Below, in pieces: positions 41,704-55,307 of a stretch of DNA of 64,000 nucleotides (its first letter is position 1; every line of letters starts with the position of its first letter). This stretch comes from Azolla caroliniana (Eukaryota; Polypodiophyta). The stretch is taken from NCBI GenBank assembly GCA_043228905.1, contig JBHGNT010000018.1, positions 10,354,001-10,418,000 of the forward strand. The letters are read 5' to 3'. Position numbers and translations under genes: made by a program. The notes under the pieces are model-generated. The model saw only the letters and a list, made by a program, of their open reading frames with translations, had not been told where the DNA came from and searched no databases.

Positions 41704-44700
41704 TCACTTCGGCATGGGATGTCTCTCCAATCCGATCCTCTTCCGGCATGCTTCCAGCTTGTCGGGTGTGAGCACCTTGGTCAGCATATCCGACCCGTTC
41801 TCGTCCGTGTGGAGCTTCGTCAGCACGAACTCCTTGTCTTCTATCCTTTCCCGGATCCAGTGATATCTTCGCTGGATGTGCTTCGTCCGGGAGTGATAGG
41901 CCGCGTTCTTCGCAAGGTGGATTGCACTCTGACTGTCGCAGTAGAGTCGGTACTCCTCCTGCCGGATACCGAGCTCTCTAATGAAGTCCTTCATCCATAT
42001 TACTTCCTTGCCGGCTTCAACAGCTGCCATGTACTCCGCCTCCGTGGTTGACAACGCAACCGTCTTCTGCAGCCTCGATTGCCACGAAACGGCTCCCCCT
42101 GCATACGTCATCACATACCCTGATGTGGACCGGCTGGTATCTGCATCAGCCGACATATCCGAATCGGTGAAGCCGTCGAGTTCGGGCTTACCGGAGCCGA
42201 ATCGGAGGCACACATTCGCTGTGCCCTTCAGGTATCGGAGTATCCACTTGACCGCGTTCCAGTGCTCTTTGCCGGGATTGCTCATGTACCGGCTCACCAC
42301 TCCGACTGCGTATCCTATATCCGGTCTCGTACACACCATGGCGTACATCAAGCTCCCGACGGCTGAGGCATACGGCACTTTCATCATATCCTCCTTTTCA
42401 GCTTTTGTCTTGGGACATTGCTTGCTGGACAGCTTGCAGTTTGCCGGGAGGGTCGATCCGACCGGTCTTGCTTCCGACATGTTGAACCGGTGAAGCACCT
42501 TCGTCACGTACTTCTCCTGTGACAGCCACAACTGCTTCTTCTTCCGGTCCCGGATGATGTGCATCCCTAGTATTTGCCTCGCCGGACCCAGGTCCTTCAT
42601 TGAGAAGGTTCGGTGAAGAGCCTTCTTCAGCATCCGTATCTTGACCTGGTCCCGTCCGACGATCAACATGTCGTCCACGTACAGGAGGAGTATTAGAGAG
42701 TCTCCTCCTTCGAACTTCTTCACAAACACGCAGTGATCAGCCTGCGTTTTGTGGTACCCTTCGTCGGTCATGAAGGAGTCGAACTTCCGGTACCATTGCC
42801 GGGGAGCCTGCTTCAGTCCGTAAAGGCTCTTCTTCAACCGGCATACCAGGTGCTCCTTCCCTTTCTTCTCGAATCCTTCCGGTTGCTGCATGTAGATCTC
42901 TTCTTCGAGGTCACCGTGAAGGAATGCCGTCTTCACGTCCATCTGTTCTACCTCGAGGTCCATGCTTGCCGCTATGCTCAGCACCGTCCGGATGGAGGTC
43001 ATCTTCACTACCGGGGCAAATATCTCGTCGAAGTCGACGCCCTTCTTCTGCTGGAACCCCTTCACCACGATCCTGGCTTTGTATCTCTAGGGGTTTCCGG
43101 CATCTCCCGGTTTCAGCTTGAACACCCACTTGTTTCGAAGTGCCCGCTTTCCTTTCGGCAACTCCACAAGTTCATATGTGTGGTTCTCATGCAGGGAATC
43201 CATCTCCTCCTGCATGGCACTTAACCACCTGCGGCTCTGGGTGTCGTGCTTTGCTTCTTCAAAGCTCTCCGGCTCCCCCTCGTCGGTTAGCAGCACGTGC
43301 TCTGGTTCCGGAAATCTCCGGGGGGCCCTTCTCTCTCTTAGAGGATATCTCCGTTCGGGAGCTTCGGTAACCGGTTCTTCCGATTCTTCTTCTTCATCCG
43401 AATCCATTTCGGGATCGGGGCCGGTTCCGGTATCATTTTCATCTTCTTCAGCCGGTTCTGTTTCTTCAACGTCTTCGGCCGGGTCTTCGAGTGTTAACCG
43501 GTCCCTTGCCGGTCGGGACAGCTCCTCGTAGAGTTGATCCTCACCGGTCGACTTGGAGCTCCTTACCTTCTTGTCCGACTCCCAGTCGGCGAGTGTCTTG
43601 TCCTCCATGAAGATGATGTCTCGACTCCTGAATATCTTCTTGTCGACCGGGTCCCATACTCGGTAGCCGAACTCGTCGTCGCCGTAACCGAGGAATATGC
43701 ATGGCCGGGTCTTAGGATCTAGCTTTCCTCTCCGGTCCTTTGCCACATGCACGTATGCGAGACACCCGAACACCTTCAGATGCCGGTAGGACACTTCCTT
43801 ACCGGTCCACACTCTCTGCGGCGTGTCTCCGTCCAAAGGAACTGAGGGTGATCTGTTTATCACATATGTCGCCGTCGACATTGCCTCAGCCCAAAACCCC
43901 TTGGGTAATTTCGCATGCGCCAGCATACTCCGGACCCGCTCCATTATGGTCCGGTTCATCCTCTCGGCCAGCCCGTTCAGTTCCGGCGTCTTCGGCACAG
44001 TAAACTCGAGCCGGATTCCCTTCGAGCGGCAGTACTCCTGGAACTGCCCCCGGTATTCCCCTCCGTTATCCGCTCGTATCGCTTTCAGCTTCTTGCCGGA
44101 TTCTCTTTCCACTCTCGCGTGGAGTTCTCTGAAGACGGACAACACTTGGTCCTTTGTCTTCAACGGTGCCGTCCACAGATTCCGGCTGTGATCATCAATG
44201 AATGTCACGAAGTACTGGGCTCCGCCATGTGACTTCGTTTCTACCTGACACACATCAGTGTGCACCAGCTCCAAGGGTGCGCTACGTCTCGTCGGTGGCC
44301 TTGAGTGGAAGGAGGTCCAGTTTTGCTTACCGGCCAGGCAGTCGGTGCACTTCTCCAGGTGCACATGCTTCACTGGAATAAGGTTGTCTTCTGCAAGCCT
44401 CTTCATCCCCTTCTCACTCATGTGGCACAGTCTTTTGTGCCACAGCTCACCGGCAGTGTCGGCTGCTACATTCAGCTCTTCCGGACATAACCGGGCATTC
44501 ATCAGGTACAGAGTGTTGACCTTCCGGGCCCGAGCCACTATCAGGCTCCCCTTGCTGAACTTCATTACGCCGTTCCGGATGCTACCCGTGTAGCCTTCAT
44601 CATCTAGCCTCCCGGCCGAGATCAGGTTCAATCGGACCTCCGGAACGTGTCGCACATCCTTCAACAGCATCTTGCATCCGGTTGATGTCATCAGCCACAC

Positions 44701-45780
44701 GTCTCCTATGCCGGCTATCCGGCACGTACCTTCATTTCCCATCCGGACACAGCCGTGCTCACCGGCTGTGTAGGATGAGAAGTATTTCTTCTCCGGGGTC
44801 AGGTGGAACGACGCTCCGGAATCGACCACCCAGGTCATCTCTACGCCGGCAAGGTTCAGCTCCCTCTCTTCGGTAATGAGCATTATCTCTTCTTCACTTG
44901 CCGCGAGTGCCGTCGTTCCTTTCCGGTCCTGCCCTCGCCGATCCGGACCTCTCCGGTCCGTGGCTCCCCGGTATGCACCGTTTCTCTCCGGTGATTTCTT
45001 CGAATCGGTGTCGTCGGCTCCGTTGTCCTTTCGGTAATGCCGACAATTTTTCCGGAAGTGCCCCGGCTTCCCACAGTGGAAGCAAATGGGTCTTCCTCTT
45101 GACTGCGACCGGGTCCCCGACTTCTCCCGTCTTTGCGGACTCCGGTTCCAGTGTCTTCCCCGTTCCGATTCGGTAAGCAGCGCCTTCGAGTCGGAGGCCG
45201 GTTCTTTATCTCTCCGACGCGCTTCTTCATTTAGAATACTTGTCTTTACCGTTTGTAGGGACAAGTTGTCTTCCGTGCAGGAGGTGCTGAGAGTCACCAC
45301 CAAGTTCTCCCAGCTGTCCGGCAATGTACACATCAGGATGATGGCTTGCATTGCATCCTCCAACGGGAACTTGATCGCCGCAAGCTGGTTCACGAATCCC
45401 ATGAACGTGCTTACGTGTTCCACCATACTCTCGCCGTCCCGGTACTTGAGATTCACAATCTTCCTCATCAGGGAGGTCCGGTTCAACGCATTCTTCCTCT
45501 CATAGAGGCCCGACAGCTTCTTCCACATCTCGTATGCGTTGGTGTCGTTCGCCACATGTTGTAGGACGCTTACATCGACGTATTGTCGGATCGTCGCTAC
45601 GGCTTTCCGGTTCAGGAGCTTCCACTCCGACTCAAGTACCCCTTTCGGTATTTCCGACCTGTCAATCGGTTCGTACAGGTCCCGAACAATCAGAAGATCC
45701 TCCATCTTGATCTTCCAGTCGGCGTAATTCTGTGCATTCAGCACCATCATCATCGGCTGCCCGCTGCCGCCGCCTTCCAT
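41704..45780 (-). pseudogene. CO-2 Gag-Pol polyprotein with a single in-frame TAG
   Basis: The ATG at 45778-45780 starts MEGGGSGQ. The domains in order are capsid, zinc knuckle CFHCGKPGHFRKNC (~45050), protease VVDSGASFHLTP (~44815), GAG-pre-IN LWHKRLCHMS (~44430), integrase Asp/Asp/Glu (VHTDVC, RADNGGEY, ELNGLAERMN), RT and RNase H, ending at 41704. The whole reading frame is open except for TAG near 43087 in RT, where CO-1 has CCG (NPPRYKAR becomes NP-stop-RYKAR). No frameshift is seen. As written, RT and RNase H are not made unless the stop is read through. Confidence 0.92.
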
Positions 45781-45809
45781 TTTCTGCAACAGTCGCTCTG
45801 ATACCACTT

Positions 45810-46565
45810 TGTAAAGCTTTGACGCTATCAAATCTTTCGCCTCTCGGCCACAACCGAGACAACACGGATCAATGCAGCAGAAAAATGAAAACAGAGACAC
45901 AGAGAGATGAATACACAGGGTATAACGTGGAAAACCCTAAACGGGAAAAACCACGGGAGTGCACGACTCCAACTACCACTATACACTGGAATATACAATG
46001 GCGAGCTGCAAGGCGACGACCTTGAGCTCGCTGTCCTCGCCACAGGCGGCGGTATTACACAGAGGCGTCGACCTCTTCGTTTCTCTCTCTCTCTCTCTCG
46101 GCTGCTCTCACTTCGCTCCCTCTAAGTGGAAAAACAGACAATGAGCAACAACCACATAAAACTGTTTGCCCTAAGTCATATTTATACACATATGACTTTC
46201 GGGCTATTTACAAATATAGCCTCAAGGGCTCTTGGCAAACATATTCACAAATATGTCTCCGCATCCGGATCTCTCTCCGGGTACATTCATCATCCGGTTC
46301 CGTAACCGGGGTCTTCATCATCCGGCTCCGTAACCGGGGTCTTCATCATCCGGCTCCGTAACCGGGGTCTTCATCATCCGGCTCCGTAACCGGGGTCTTC
46401 ATCATCCGGTTCCGTAACCGGGGTCTTCATCATCCGGCTCCGTAACCGGGGTCTTCATCATCCGGCTCCGTAACCGGGGTCTTCATCATCCGGTTCCGTA
46501 ACCGCAACCGGGCTTGCCGTCATTCATCTCCGGACATCCCATCCGGAGGGACCGTAATCCCAACA
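45810..46565 (-). repeat. 5' LTR of CO-2 (minisatellite at 46286-46509)
   Basis: It matches the left LTR in length, unit count and unit order. The primer site lies three bases inward. The GTTAA target repeat follows at 46566. Confidence 0.92.
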
Positions 46566-46570
46566 GTTAA

Positions 46571-47229
46571 TACCTCAATTGCGTATTACGTTCACATACA
46601 TATGTTACGTTTGCGTATGAGGTCAATACCTCGATTTCTATGTAAATGATATGCGTTTGGTGTCGTATGCGTAAGAGGTTAATACCTCAATTGCATATTA
46701 GGATTAACCCTTATTTTTGGATGTTTCGTGTGCGTAGAGGCTATATTCCTCGATTACGTGTCTCGATTTCATCATATGCCCGGGACTAAGCAGTCGTAAT
46801 TCGCTTGGAAACGGAAGACACCAAACGAATTCATGGATCGCGATTGTAAGCAACAACATCCTTTTTGCATATTTTGCAAAAAGAAGGGTCATATAAAAGA
46901 ACAATGTCGAAAGCTCCAACGGAAAGAGCACGACAACAAAGAAAAAGTTGTAGACCATAAAGGTCAGATTCCTAATGTCCTTGAGGTCTATACACATCAT
47001 TTAAGTAAATGTCAATGTTCTTTCCCTCACTATGTATTGGGACACAATGATTTACTACGTGCAAACGAGTATATTAATGGATCTCCGTATAATTTTTATT
47101 TGATTCAGGAAGCTCACACAATTTTGTGAATGATCGTTTGGTTAAGATATGGGGAATCCAACCCACCGTAAGTGATCACACCTATAGGGTGCAGTTGGCT
47201 GATGGATTTTTCGTGATGTTTTTTCGAGT
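46571..47229 (+). pseudogene. GY-D Gag end and protease remnant
   Basis: After the CO-2 insertion there are about 250 bp of non-coding sequence, then a zinc knuckle (CIFCKKKGHIKEQC, ~46860) and a protease-like segment (SGSSHNF equivalent, near 47110) that is out of frame. Most of gag is missing. Confidence 0.6.
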
Positions 47230-49940
47230 CAACTACCACATGGGTTACCTCCTAAACGTAATATAGACCATCGTATAGATATTGTACCTGGCATTGCACC
47301 AATAAGTATACGTCCTTATTGCTTAAGTCGATCCGAAGAGGATGAGGTATCTAAGCAACTGAAGGACTATTTATGAATGGGTTATATACGTTATAGTAAA
47401 TCTCCATGGGGTGCACCTGTTCTCTTGGTAAGAAAGAAAGAGGGCACATGGCATATGTGTATTAATTACTAACGCTTAATTAAAGTGACGATCAAGAATT
47501 CATATCCAATGCCCTGGGTTGAAGATCTAATTGACCGTCTCGAGGGAGCTCGGTAATTTATGAAACTTGATCTCCGTACGGGCTACCATCAAATTCGTAT
47601 AAGTGAGGATGATGTTCCTAAAACGGAATTTCGTACGCGCTATGGCCATTATGAGTTTTTTGGTTATGCCTTTTCGTTTGACCAATGCTCCAACCACATT
47701 TCAACAAGAAATGAATGACATTTTCTGAGAACAACTTGGAAAATTCGTCGTTATTTTCTTACATGATATTTTAGTTTATAGCCGAACATTAGAAGAACAT
47801 GCTAAACATGTCCGCTTTGTTTTACAAACATTGCGCGACAAGCAATTCTACGCGAAGATCTCAAAATGCGAGTTCTTCAAGAAATTGATTACTTATCTTG
47901 GACATCTCATAACCGAACGAGGAGTTGAAATTGATCCTTCTCACATCGAGAAAATCAAGCTTTGGCCCACTCTTCAGAATATTCGAGAAGTTCGATCATT
48001 CCTTGGTTTTGTCGAGTTTTTGCGAAAATCTCTTCGCAATTACTCTCAATTGATGACACCGTTTACTGAAGGTCAAGTGCGTAAGTCTACAAAACCTATT
48101 GTATGGAATACTACACTACACCTCGCCTTTAAGGAACTCAAGGACCAGGTGTGCAAGGCTCCTTCACGTCTTTTACCCGATCCTTCAAAACCTTTTGAGG
48201 TTGAAATCGATGCGAGTGATTATGCTAAGAAACTAAGAAACTTGATTCTGCTCAAAACATGGCACCATTATCTTTATGGTTCAAATCTCTTTGTGGTAAC
48301 TAAAGAACACGAGTCCTTGAAATATTTTTGTGGCCAACAAGATCTGAAAGGTCGTAAGGTATGATGGGCTGATCTCATCCAAGACGTTGATATTTCCATA
48401 TGATATCGTAAAGGTTCCATGAACACTATCTCTGATGCACTAAGTCACATATGTGAAATTAACATGCTTAGATTCACTTAAATAACATTAGATCTTTATG
48501 ATCACGTTCGAGGAAAGTATCCTGATGATAGTTATTTTGCGAAATACTGGGCAAGAGTTGAATCTGGAACAAACACCACCACATCCTCGAAGGAATCCTT
48601 CCACATTGCTAACGGTTTGCTCTACCATAATGGGAAAGTTTGTGTTCCAGATTTGCCTGAGGTAAAAAAGAGAATTCTTTTTGAATGCCATGATGCACCC
48701 TTAGAAGGGCACCCTGGAATACAACGTACACTCGTTCTCATCTCCACTCAATTCTATTGGCCTAAGATGCGTCCTGACATACATAGGTCTATGTGACTAA
48801 ATGTCACGAATGTCAGGTTAACAAAGTCGAGCGATTTAAAGCCGCATGACTTTTACATCCCTTGGAAATTCCCAATAATAATTGGGAAAGTATATCCATG
48901 GATTTTATTGTTAGCCTTCCTCACACCCAAAAAGGTCATGATGCCATCTGGGTTGTGGTTGATAGACTAACTAAAATGGCCACATTTATTGCTACTAAAA
49001 CCACGGTAACAACTCCTGAATTGGCTTACCAATTCGTTGACAAGTTATTTCATTTTTATGGGGTTACCAATGGATATCGTGAGTGATCGAGATCCAAAGT
49101 TTACTAGTGACTTCTGGATGCAAGTCTTTAAGAAGTTAGAAACTACATTGAGCATGAGCTCCACGGATCATCCTCAATCCGATGGACAGACCGAATGAGT
49201 AAATCAAATTATTCAGGACATGCTTCGAGCATATGTTGGTACAAAACCAACAAAATGGGAACGTTATCTCCCAAATTTGGAGTTTGCTTATAACAACTCC
49301 AAGTCCTTTTATGTTGATGTATGGTTTTCAGCCACGAGCCCCGATTGATGTTAATATACATCATGATGAGTTGCGAAGTACACAAAACTTTCTTTGAGAT
49401 ATGCAAGATCTGTTGTATATTGCATGAGATAATAAAAACAGCTCAAGATAGAGCGCATTTTTACGCCGATCATAATAGGAAACCTCGTGTATTCAACCTT
49501 GGACAGAAGGTATTTTTACGTGTACCTCACAATTCTAAGACATTGTCTACGGGTAAGTGTGCTAAGTTAGCCCCATGGTTTTGTGGACCTTTTTCATTCC
49601 TCAAACGCATTGGTTCATCCGCCTATCATCTCGCTCTTCTCGATAGCATTGAAATTCATCCAGTTTTTCATGTAAGTCGTCTAAAAGAACTTCTAGGTTC
49701 TAGCAACAATACAGTTACAACTGAAACTCTGGTTACTTTTGAAGAATTATCTTCTAAACCACATGTACTAGAAAGAATTCTCGATGTTAAAACCAAAAAT
49801 CTGCGTACTAAAATAATCCGAGAATTTAAAATTAAATGGACATGGATAAATCTATCAAAGATGCCACATGGGAACGCGAAAATCCTCTCAGAACTAACTT
49901 CCCTAGCTTTCCATTGCAAGAGTGCAATGTTTTAAAGAGG
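47230..49940 (+). pseudogene. GY-D Pol remnant (RT-RH-IN-chromodomain)
   Basis: RT motifs lie near 47400-47760 (the region of MPFGLTN equivalent, with the FLDDIL site changed to FLHDIL). RT end and RNase H start lie at 47831-48364 (EIDASDYA, with an internal deletion). Integrase lies at 48690-49260 (SISMDFIVSLP, VVDRLTKMA, and a changed DGQTE site). The GPY/F and chromodomain-like end is at 49480-49900. Many stops. Relative to GY-B it keeps the integrase core that GY-B has lost. Confidence 0.82.
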
Positions 49941-49947
49941 GAGAGTA

Positions 49948-50432
49948 TGTTACGAGCATGACCGTATAATATCTTGTGGTGAGAATTTACCGTATAATAT
50001 CCCGTGGTGAGAATTTACCGTAGTATTCTATACACGTGGATAAGTGTGAGGGTTAAACAAGAGTGTAAAGAAGGGGAGGATTACTTTTAATCCTCGGGAT
50101 TGAGACAACCCATTAGGCCAAGTGTGAACTTGCCTGGGGGCCTTGGGTATCGCTATAAATATGAGGCCTAGCTACCTTCATTTCATCATCTCTTGACTAC
50201 GTCGAGACTCTGTTCTTGTGGTGGGTCAACTCTTGTAGCGAGCGCGCCAACACCAGGTACGACTCGACGCCACGACGGTGGTATGGGATGCCGATTGAGG
50301 CTCGAGTCCGTCTCGATCCTTTCACTCGGGGGTGGTCGGGTGGATCGACACCCTTCTTTCTTTCTCTCTCCTTTCTTATTTCTTATATGTTTTATCCTTA
50401 TCATATGCTTATGTTAGATCATAACTCTAACA
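49948..50432 (+). repeat. 3' LTR of GY-D
   Basis: 485 bp, longer than the 5' copy by about 30 bp because a segment holding GTGGTGAGAATTTACCGTA is duplicated near its start (~49967-50025). The polypurine tract AAAGAGGGAGA precedes it (49933-49943). Confidence 0.88.
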
Positions 50433-50437
50433 TTAGG

Positions 50438-52104
50438 TCTCGAACACGTGAACTTTGTGACAAATGAAATAGTTTCGACCAATAGAACACAATGCCATAT
50501 CATATCTTTAAACAAAATGTTTTTGTCATTTATATATATTAGGCTACTAACTTATATATATTAAATGGATTAAATACACATATACTCAAATAGAAGGAAG
50601 ATGTGATTTTATTAATTTATCTAAACTTACACCTTAGATTTCAATCCTCCATCTCATAATTTTTGAGCTAAATTGCTCTTTTATTCTTCCCGACACATAG
50701 ATATTGTTAAGTTTGTCTCTAGATAATCCCTTCTTTCTCCCCTCCCCCCCTCATAAGATGATAGTACGCTTGTATAGTATCTCACATGCGTTAAGAGCTT
50801 GGAGCATGTCACCATTTAATCCTCATGCTTTAATTGATATACAATTTAATTACGTATTTAATATTTATGTTAGTGATATTTACATTCCTTCAAGAAGGAA
50901 AGGTGTCGAGTTTGAAAGACACTCTTTGTGTTTATTTATAAATAGATAAATTACTCTCTTTGGAAGTGGTTTCCCATTTTGTGCCATTGGTAACACGGCA
51001 ACATCTTGTTGATCGAATGAGGGCAAAAGGTAATCCTTGTCCATTGACCTATTAGGGGGTGCCTAGTGGGGTGTTGATTGAGGTCTAGGTTCCCATTAGG
51101 TTTGTTAGATGTTTCGAAATGTGGAGACCCAAATGGAAAGGAGAAGATAGTGAACAATTAGGAAGGGAGGGGCTACAATTGGGTCTAGGTCACGGAACAC
51201 AATGATAGTATAGATAAAGTTCACCCTTATTCAGTGCTTCTTAGGTTAGGTGTGTTGATGGTAGTGCAAGAATGAGAAACATGGATGATGAAAGAGGAGG
51301 TTGGAGTGCAACCTCCTAGAGTTGAGGTTGTTGAGCCAAGGTTTGCACTAGCGGAGAAGGTAGAGGACATAATTCTAGTGTGTGGTTGGTTGCAAACCCT
51401 ACTAGACTACGTGGTCATTATGCAAAGCATCTAGATGGTGTAGATGCCCATAGAGTGGGGCACCTAGGTAGGTGGTGAGTGGAGGTGGCACAAGTTGACG
51501 AGTTGGTAAGGTGGGTCACGTGGTGATAATGAGATAGAAAGGGTGGAGGGTTCAATGAGGGTGTAGGTGTGTTGGTGACATGGAGGGTGAAGAGGCCATA
51601 GTGAGGGTGGTAGACTTGCGTAAGAGGAGGAGAGAGGGGAAGAAAAATGTTTGTATTCTTATTATTAATGTGATTAATAATGATAATTTATTATTATCAT
51701 TATCATTAAAAGTACTAGTAGACTAGTAAAGAAAGTACAACCAAGCCACAACATTCTCTAGATAAGCAAGATGAAGAAGAACGCAATATCAGTACAATGA
51801 CTTGAATCGGAAAATCTTCGCCGATGACATGTAGGGCCTATTACTGTCGGTGAAATCCCCAAAGAGCATAGTAGAGAACAATGAAAATCAACTTGAAATA
51901 TGTTGACTTCTCAAGCAAAGTACAATATCACCCTACCCAAAATGATATGAAAATTTGCAGTTGATCTTGGACACTCATCCGTACGAAGAAGAATGGAAAC
52001 CCCCTGCTCGAAAATTGAAAATTTGGATTAATTGAGCAACCATATGATCAAGCCTCCTTGTCATTCCATAGAAATGCTTCCTCCTCCAATAATATCATCC
52101 TTCT
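50438..52104. other. Spacer with no recognised gene
   Basis: AT-rich at first, then a G-rich stretch (51250-51650) of degenerate GGTGG-type sequence without a clear period. No coding signal. Confidence 0.45.
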
Positions 52105-52560
52105 TGTTGAGAGACAAGCTCAACATGGGACGAATCGGTTGAAGAAGCAGAGAGACGAATTGGTTGAAGACCGATTGAACAAGCCTGAATCAGCTAAAGA
52201 AGTCGAGAACCGAATCGAATAGAGTTCGATTCGGGTATGACAAGTCAAATGGAATCCGATAGGCCGTTAAGGACCTATATTCCTATTCTGGTAAATAGGA
52301 ATATTATAGGCTGTTAGTGTCAGGATCATTTATGAGCATTCAAGTACTTGTTTGTACTTGAGTCAACCCACTCATCAGGTCTTGTATATAAAGTGCACTC
52401 TGAGCACTATTGTATGTACTGAGTCTTTTAGTAATCGAGTTGTTTGCTCCACTCAATCTCTCTCTCATGTTCTCTGTGTTACCTAACAGTCGAGTTTCCG
52501 AATAACTGACTGAGTACTTAGTGTCTGTCGCACATGAATACTTTTCATGGTATTAGAGCG
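52105..52560 (+). repeat. 5' LTR (52105-52547) and primer site (52548-52560) of CO-6
   Basis: It starts TGTTGAGAGACAAGCTCAAC, the same as CO-8 at 63954 and close to CO-7. The TATA box TATATAAAG lies near 52385. The end is followed by TGGTATTAGAGCG, a one-base variant of the usual primer site. Confidence 0.82.
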
Positions 52561-52647
52561 CGAGAGTTCAAAATCCTCTACAACCGACAGAAAAGCAAGC
52601 GAACAAGACAATGACAAGGTTTCTTGTTTTCGGAAAAGAAAGACAGG

Positions 52648-55288
52648 AACATGGATAGAGAAATGGGAAGCTCGCTTCTGATAGAGACGCTTGATAGGAG
52701 CAACTATGCATCTTAGTTGTACAAGATGCACCAGTACCTACTCGGGCATAGTTATTGGAGTTATGTCGAAGGAGCCAATGATGCAGCACTAGAGTCGACA
52801 CATAGAGATTTCCCGGCTTGGGAACAGGCAACGCGCAGTGTTCTGTACTACTTCACATCTTGTGTGAGGGACCAACTACTGAACTATATTCGGGACGCCA
52901 AAATGCCAAAGGATGCTTGGGGAAATCTGAAGAAGATTTTCGTAGCGAGCACCACAACAAAAAAGCTTTAACTCAGGCAAGAGTTGAGTAATGTCTGACA
53001 ATACGATATGTAAGTGGTTGACTACACCTCCAAGTTCAAGGAGATCTGTGACTCCCTTGCCTCCGTCAATGTGAACGCCGAGGAGGGTGAAATGGTGAAG
53101 GTTGACCTAAGAGGGTTGGCGTCAAAGTTCGAAGCATTCCGAATGGTAGTCTGCACGAGGGAGAATACAGCTAAGCGTTTTTTGAGCTACAATCGATGTT
53201 GCTTGTAGAAGAAAACCACTCGTGTTTGTCGATGAGTATGCAGACCGACAAAAAAATGTTGTACACAGAGGTAGATGGGCCCCATGGTCATGGTGGACGA
53301 GGTTGATCGGCACACAATGGTGGCGGTCGACAAGAGCAGAACCAAAGGCACAAAGGCACATAGGAGGTGTCGGTAGCAGTTCCGGACCCTCCACGAGTAG
53401 GGGAAGTCATGGCCGCGTTAGAAGCCAACAAGGGAAGCTCGAGATGGATTGCTAGTATTGTGGCAAGAAACGCCACAAGGAGAGCAACTGTTGGAAGAAG
53501 CGTGCCGATTCGGACAAAGCAGGATCGAGCCGAGGAGACACAGATAGGTGTTAGAGATCGCACTATGCCCAAGGCTTAGGGTGAGCCAAGACGGGCCTAG
53601 CCTTCATAATGAAGCACAAGGCCATTTGATGGTGGTGAACACCCCAAGGTGGAACAAGGTGTGCTATGTGGATTCGGGCGCATCGAACCATGTAACAAAT
53701 CACAAGCAGTGGTTCTCGAATTTGGAGAAGCCAGAGTAGTCGGGGGTTGTCGAAACTGGTGACAACACCCCTCACCCCATCGAACATATTGGAGATGTCC
53801 CCTTGAGCCATGTCGGCCTAAAAGGGATAATGGGAAATCTGTTGCATGTGCCGAGAATCACCAAGAACTTGGTGTCGGTCAGACAAATAGTTGACCAGGG
53901 CATGAATGTTCGATTTACTCATCTTGGGTGCTTCATTGAAGATGTTTATTGCGCAAGGGTGCTGAGAAGAGAGGATGTTTATCCTCGAGACGAACAACGT
54001 TGGCACTACTATGTTCACCAAAGGGCAGAAGGTCGAATAAGATATTGACGTGTGGCACAAGCGGTTCAGCCACGTCAACTTCTTGCGGCTTTGGGAGATG
54101 CAAATGAAAAACATCGTTTTCGGCTTGCCAAAATTCAGTGACCGAAGGGGCTAGGATTGCAAAGACTTCTAGGTAGGGAAGCATCACTGAATTCAGTTCC
54201 CCAATGAGAGAAACTGGAGCTGAAATAAGCTCGATTTGATCCACTCGAATGTGTGGGGGGTGGCGCAGAACGTGATTATCAGTGGAAGTCGTTACTTTGT
54301 AACCTTCATCGATGGCTACACTCGGCACACTTGGGTGTGCTTGATCGAGAAGAAAAGCAAAGTCTTCTCCTGCTTCTTGAAGGGGGAAAGCCTTGCCAAA
54401 TGGGAGACCGGTCGAAAGATCAAGTGCCTTAGGCTGATGGCGAAAAAGAGTACTTTTCCAACCAGTTCTCGAGTTATTTGCAAAAGGAAGGAATTCGATG
54501 CGAATTCTTCTACAAATACATGTTGCAATAGAACAAAATCAAAGAAGCGGCAAGGGAAATGCTTGAGAACCATAGATTGAAGTTCTAATGGGCCGACGCA
54601 GTTAGAACATCGGTATACCTGCAAAATTGGACTTCTGAAAATGGAGGAGTGTCGCCACATGAGTTGTATTTCGGGAAGAAGCCGAACTGGGCACACTTGA
54701 GGGTATTCGGTAGCATTGTATATATGCATGTGTTGAAGTAAACGCAGATGAAGTTAGACGCGAAAGTTGAGAAGTGTATCTTGGTCGGCCACTCGGATGA
54801 GCAAAAGGGTTATAAATGTTATAACCCCCGAATGAAAGAGGTCCGAATAAGCCAAGATGTCGTTTTCGATGAGTTGGCTTTGTGGTACTTGCCTTCACCT
54901 TGAACCCCAATCCACTCCATTCTGAATTCTGGCGATGACGCTAGTTAGGCCCTTGGAGGAAGAGGAAATCGGAACTCTGGAAGAGAGTCCGATCTCATTT
55001 CGGCTAAGTGGGCTGAATGAGTGACTGAGTCGAAAGGATCAGTCGGATGAAGAGCCGGCGAGTAGTGGAGATTCGATCGTGCAGTCCTGATGCTAGAAAC
55101 CGAGGAGACGGTGTACGCGCAAGGAGAAGGGGAAGATGAAGACGCTGCAACATGGCAGCGAGGCCGATACATTGGATCGAAGAGAATCTGATGTGGCCCA
55201 AAGAAAAGAGGAACCTCTGAAAACAAGGTTGAAGTCAACCGAGAGGGCTATGAAATCAGCGAACCAGAAGTTGCATTGATCCACCTGC
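52648..55288 (+). pseudogene. CO-6 copia gag-PR-IN, decayed, cut by chromovirus A2
   Basis: Gag lies at 52648-53210 (HQYLLGHSYWSYVEGAND, TSKFKEICDS). The zinc-knuckle area is near 53450, protease near 53665 (YVDSGASNHVTNHKQWF), GAG-pre-IN near 53840 (HVPRITKNLVSVRQIVDQG), integrase remnants at 54230-54900 and an acidic linker to 55288. Stops and frameshifts are frequent. At 55289 the sequence switches to the A2 LTR, so RT, RNase H and the 3' LTR should lie beyond the window. Confidence 0.8.
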
Positions 55289-55307
55289 TGTCATGATATA
55301 GCATGGT

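Larger units (their letters stand above)
40938..46565 (-). mobile_element. CO-2: complete Ty1/copia element, very recent insertion
   Basis: Two 756-bp LTRs (40938-41693, 45810-46565) look identical where compared by eye. GTTAA flanks both sides (40933-40937, 46566-46570). The primer site complement GCTCTGATACCA lies at 45795-45806. Its gag-pol is almost the same as CO-1's, but its LTR is longer because of a minisatellite. It is GC-rich against AT-rich flanks. Confidence 0.95.
40159..50432 (+). mobile_element. GY-D: Ty3/gypsy element, full span, decayed, split by CO-2
   Basis: LTRs at 40159-40613 and 49948-50432 start TGTTACG and end CTCTAA(T/C)A. A perfect TTAGG target duplication flanks them (40154-40158, 50433-50437). 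The internal region is interrupted at 40938 by CO-2 and resumes at 46571. The coding parts are heavily mutated. Confidence 0.9.

Noticed and set aside
51250-51650. G-rich GGTGG-type stretch as a tandem repeat or G-quadruplex region
   Set aside because: There is no stable period, and runs of three or more G at quadruplex spacing are too irregular to support a call.
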